From: an uncultured Clostridia bacterium
Lineage (GTDB): Bacteria; Bacillota; Clostridia; Lachnospirales; Lachnospiraceae
Reading direction: 5' to 3'
Length of the DNA: 7,568 bases
NCBI GenBank assembly: GCA_937888895.1
Contig: CALASV010000135.1
Location: 1-7,568 of the forward strand
Position numbers and translations under genes: made by a program. The notes beneath the pieces are model-generated. The model was not told the DNA's origin, searched no databases, and saw nothing but the letters and a program-made list of their open reading frames with translations. Shown here piece after piece: positions 5,599-7,568 of this stretch. Numbering within the stretch: position 1 is the first letter of the stretch; each line of letters opens with the position of its first letter.

Positions 5599-7568
5599 AT
5601 GGGCAGATTAGATTTAGTAAATATCAAACAAGGTACAAAATCAGAGTATCGTTTTTCTCATGGTAATGCATTGCCAATGGTACAAAGACCTTTTGGTATG
5701 AATGCGTTTGTGCCACAGACAGAGCGTAAAGGTACTTGGTTCTATCATCCAGATAACAAGAGCTTGGAAGGTATTCGTATGACACACCAGCCAAGTCCAT
5801 GGATTAACGATTATGGTACATTTTTAATGACTCCACAAAATGATGTGATTGCAAATAGTGCAGGTAGAGCATGGGGTGGTTTCCGTCCAAAAGAAGCAGT
5901 GATGACTCCTTCTTATATGAAGGTTCGTTTCCTTCGTTCTATGTGTGATTTTGAAGTAGCTCCAACAGACAGAGGTGCAGTATGTCGTTTGACATTCTCT
6001 ACAGACCGTAAGTCTTGTTTATCTATGTTCCCAGTAATTGGAAGTTATGAATATACGATAGTTCCAGAAGAAAATAAGATTATTGCTTCTACTACCGGCC
6101 ATTCTTATGATATTGCAGTTAATTTCAAGATGTACTTTGTAATGAAGTTTAAAGATGGTGATGTTGATTTTGAAGCTACTCGTGTAGTAGGCGAAAATGG
6201 CACAGAAAAGAATGCATTACATATTTTCTTAAATAAGCAAGTAGTAGAATATGAAATTGGTACTTCTTATATTTCTGCTGAAATTGCAGAAGCTGTGATT
6301 GGTCGTGAAATTAATGGTCGTTCTTTAGAAGAAATTCATGCTGAAAATGATGAAATTTGGGAAGAAAGACTTTCTAGAATTGATGCAGAATTTGATGATA
6401 AGGAAGTAGAAAAGACATTCTATACTTGTTTATGGCGTACTTTCTTATATCCACAGAAGTGTTATGAATACGATGCAGATGGAAAGATTGTTCACTTTGT
6501 ACCATTCGATGGTAGCGTAAAAGAAGGTATTCGTTATACAGCAAATGGTTTCTGGGATACTTATCGTACCGTATATCCATTATTTACCATGATTGCTCGT
6601 GATGAATTTGCAGAAATGTTAGAAGGTTTCATCAATGAGTATGAAGATTGTGGTTGGCTTCCACGTTGGCTTGGCTTCGGTGAAGTTGGCTGTATGCCAT
6701 CTACTTTAATTGATGCTGTTATTGCTCATGCTGTAGTAAATGGTATCGGAAATCGTGCTCTTTGGGAAAAAGCGTTAGAAGGTATGTTAAAACATGCAAA
6801 TAATAATGCTCCTCGCGATTGCTTCGGACGTAATGGTGCAGAATCTTATTGCAAGTATGGTTATGTTCCTCGTGATGAACACAAAGAATCTGTAAACTTA
6901 ACATTAGATGCAGCTTATGGTGACTGGTGTATCGCTACTGTGGCAAAAGAATTAGGACGTGATGACCTTGTAGAAGAATATATGCGTCGTGCAAAGAACT
7001 ACAAGAATTTATTTGACCCTGAAACTGGATTTATGCGTGGAAAAGATAAAGATGGTGTTATGGCTGATAACTTTGACCCTTGTAGCTGGGGTAAGGAATA
7101 TACAGAAGCAGCAGCATGGCAGACATTATTTGCAGTACCACATGATTTAGAAGGTTTAGCAGACTTATTCGGTGGAAAAGATGCTTTCCTTGCGAAGTTA
7201 GATGAGTTCTTTGCAACTCCTCCTGTATATCGTGTCGGTGGTTATGGTGAAGAAATTCATGAAATTTCTGAATTTTCTGCATTAAATTATGGACAGTGTG
7301 CAATCAATAACCAGCCATCTTTCCATATTCCATATATTTATGCTTATTTTGGAGAAACAGAAAAAGCTCGTTACTGGGTACACAGAATGGCATTAGAAGT
7401 ATTCTCTTATGAAGCTGATGGTTTCCCAGGTGATGAAGATAACGGAACTATGGCAGCTTGGTACTTGTTTGCTTGTATGGGTATGTACCCAATGTGTCCA
7501 GGTAAGAAGGAAATGGTAACAATTCCTGGTCTTGCAAAAAAATATACAATTAAAGAATTATCAGATAA
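5599..7568 (+). CDS. GH92 family alpha-mannosidase, 3'-truncated by the window
   Basis: Calcium-dependent exo-alpha-mannosidase family (GH92) that trims mannose from N-glycans or mannans. 656 codons are visible with no stop, so the end (perhaps 50-100 residues) lies outside. Landmarks: an N-terminal beta-domain with SHGNALPMVQRPFGM (20-34) and THQPSPWINDYG (62-73); GFWDTYRT (317-324); E503 in YTEAAAWQTLFAVPHD, the expected general acid; H554-E555; NQPSFHIPY (571-579); and GDEDNGTMAAWYLFACMGMYP with D612 and D614 as the expected bases. As I recall BT3990 numbering (E533, H584, E585, D642, D644), all five are offset by exactly 30, supporting active-site conservation and alpha-1,2 preference. 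There is no signal peptide, so it is probably cytoplasmic, unlike many secreted Bacteroides members. Arginine is mostly CGT and phenylalanine often TTC, unlike the upstream genes, suggesting high expression. It has its own promoter and structured leader. Confidence 0.95.
   Translation, partial: MGRLDLVNIKQGTKSEYRFSHGNALPMVQRPFGMNAFVPQTERKGTWFYHPDNKSLEGIRMTHQPSPWINDYGTFLMTPQNDVIANSAGRAWGGFRPKEAVMTPSYMKVRFLRSMCDFEVAPTDRGAVCRLTFSTDRKSCLSMFPVIGSYEYTIVPEENKIIASTTGHSYDIAVNFKMYFVMKFKDGDVDFEATRVVGENGTEKNALHIFLNKQVVEYEIGTSYISAEIAEAVIGREINGRSLEEIHAENDEIWEERLSRIDAEFDDKEVEKTFYTCLWRTFLYPQKCYEYDADGKIVHFVPFDGSVKEGIRYTANGFWDTYRTVYPLFTMIARDEFAEMLEGFINEYEDCGWLPRWLGFGEVGCMPSTLIDAVIAHAVVNGIGNRALWEKALEGMLKHANNNAPRDCFGRNGAESYCKYGYVPRDEHKESVNLTLDAAYGDWCIATVAKELGRDDLVEEYMRRAKNYKNLFDPETGFMRGKDKDGVMADNFDPCSWGKEYTEAAAWQTLFAVPHDLEGLADLFGGKDAFLAKLDEFFATPPVYRVGGYGEEIHEISEFSALNYGQCAINNQPSFHIPYIYAYFGETEKARYWVHRMALEVFSYEADGFPGDEDNGTMAAWYLFACMGMYPMCPGKKEMVTIPGLAKKYTIKELSD

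Overview
The window looks like chromosomal DNA of an AT-rich Gram-positive anaerobe, most likely a Lachnospiraceae-type Clostridia member. This rests on the low GC content, A/T-ending codons, purine-rich ribosome binding sites and extended -10 promoters of the TGnTATAAT kind. The assignment is inference; the window has no rRNA or other marker gene.

All genes lie on the + strand. From left to right: the 3' two-thirds of a GPH-family sugar:cation symporter (1-1182, cut by the window start); an A/T-only terminator; a lysophospholipid-acyltransferase-type protein with a zinc ribbon and an unassigned C-terminal domain (1428-2705); a strong terminator; a three-helix membrane protein with a probable extracytoplasmic HExxH metallopeptidase domain (2791-3744); an unassigned intracellular glycosidase of the (alpha/alpha)6-barrel type (3831-5270); a structured intergenic region (5271-5598); and the first 656 codons of a GH92 alpha-mannosidase (5599-7568, cut by the window end). 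The GH92 frame has no stop codon inside the window.

The symporter and the two leaderless glycosidases fit uptake of an oligosaccharide, possibly mannose-containing, followed by cytoplasmic breakdown. The GH92 catalytic residues are present, and a His-Glu pair suggests alpha-1,2 specificity. The acyltransferase and the membrane peptidase between the symporter and the glycosidases have no obvious link to sugar use.

The most interesting part is the 330-base gap before the GH92 gene. It holds two diverged copies of one RNA-like element (5285-5347 and 5500-5568). Their main hairpins differ by three fully compensatory base-pair changes, which points to a conserved RNA structure. The first copy runs into a rho-independent terminator after the upstream glycosidase. 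The second sits in the GH92 leader, behind an 89-nt domain that starts at the predicted transcription start and can form mutually exclusive pairings. I could not match it to a riboswitch class that I know, so it is a candidate undescribed cis-regulatory RNA for a mannosidase gene.
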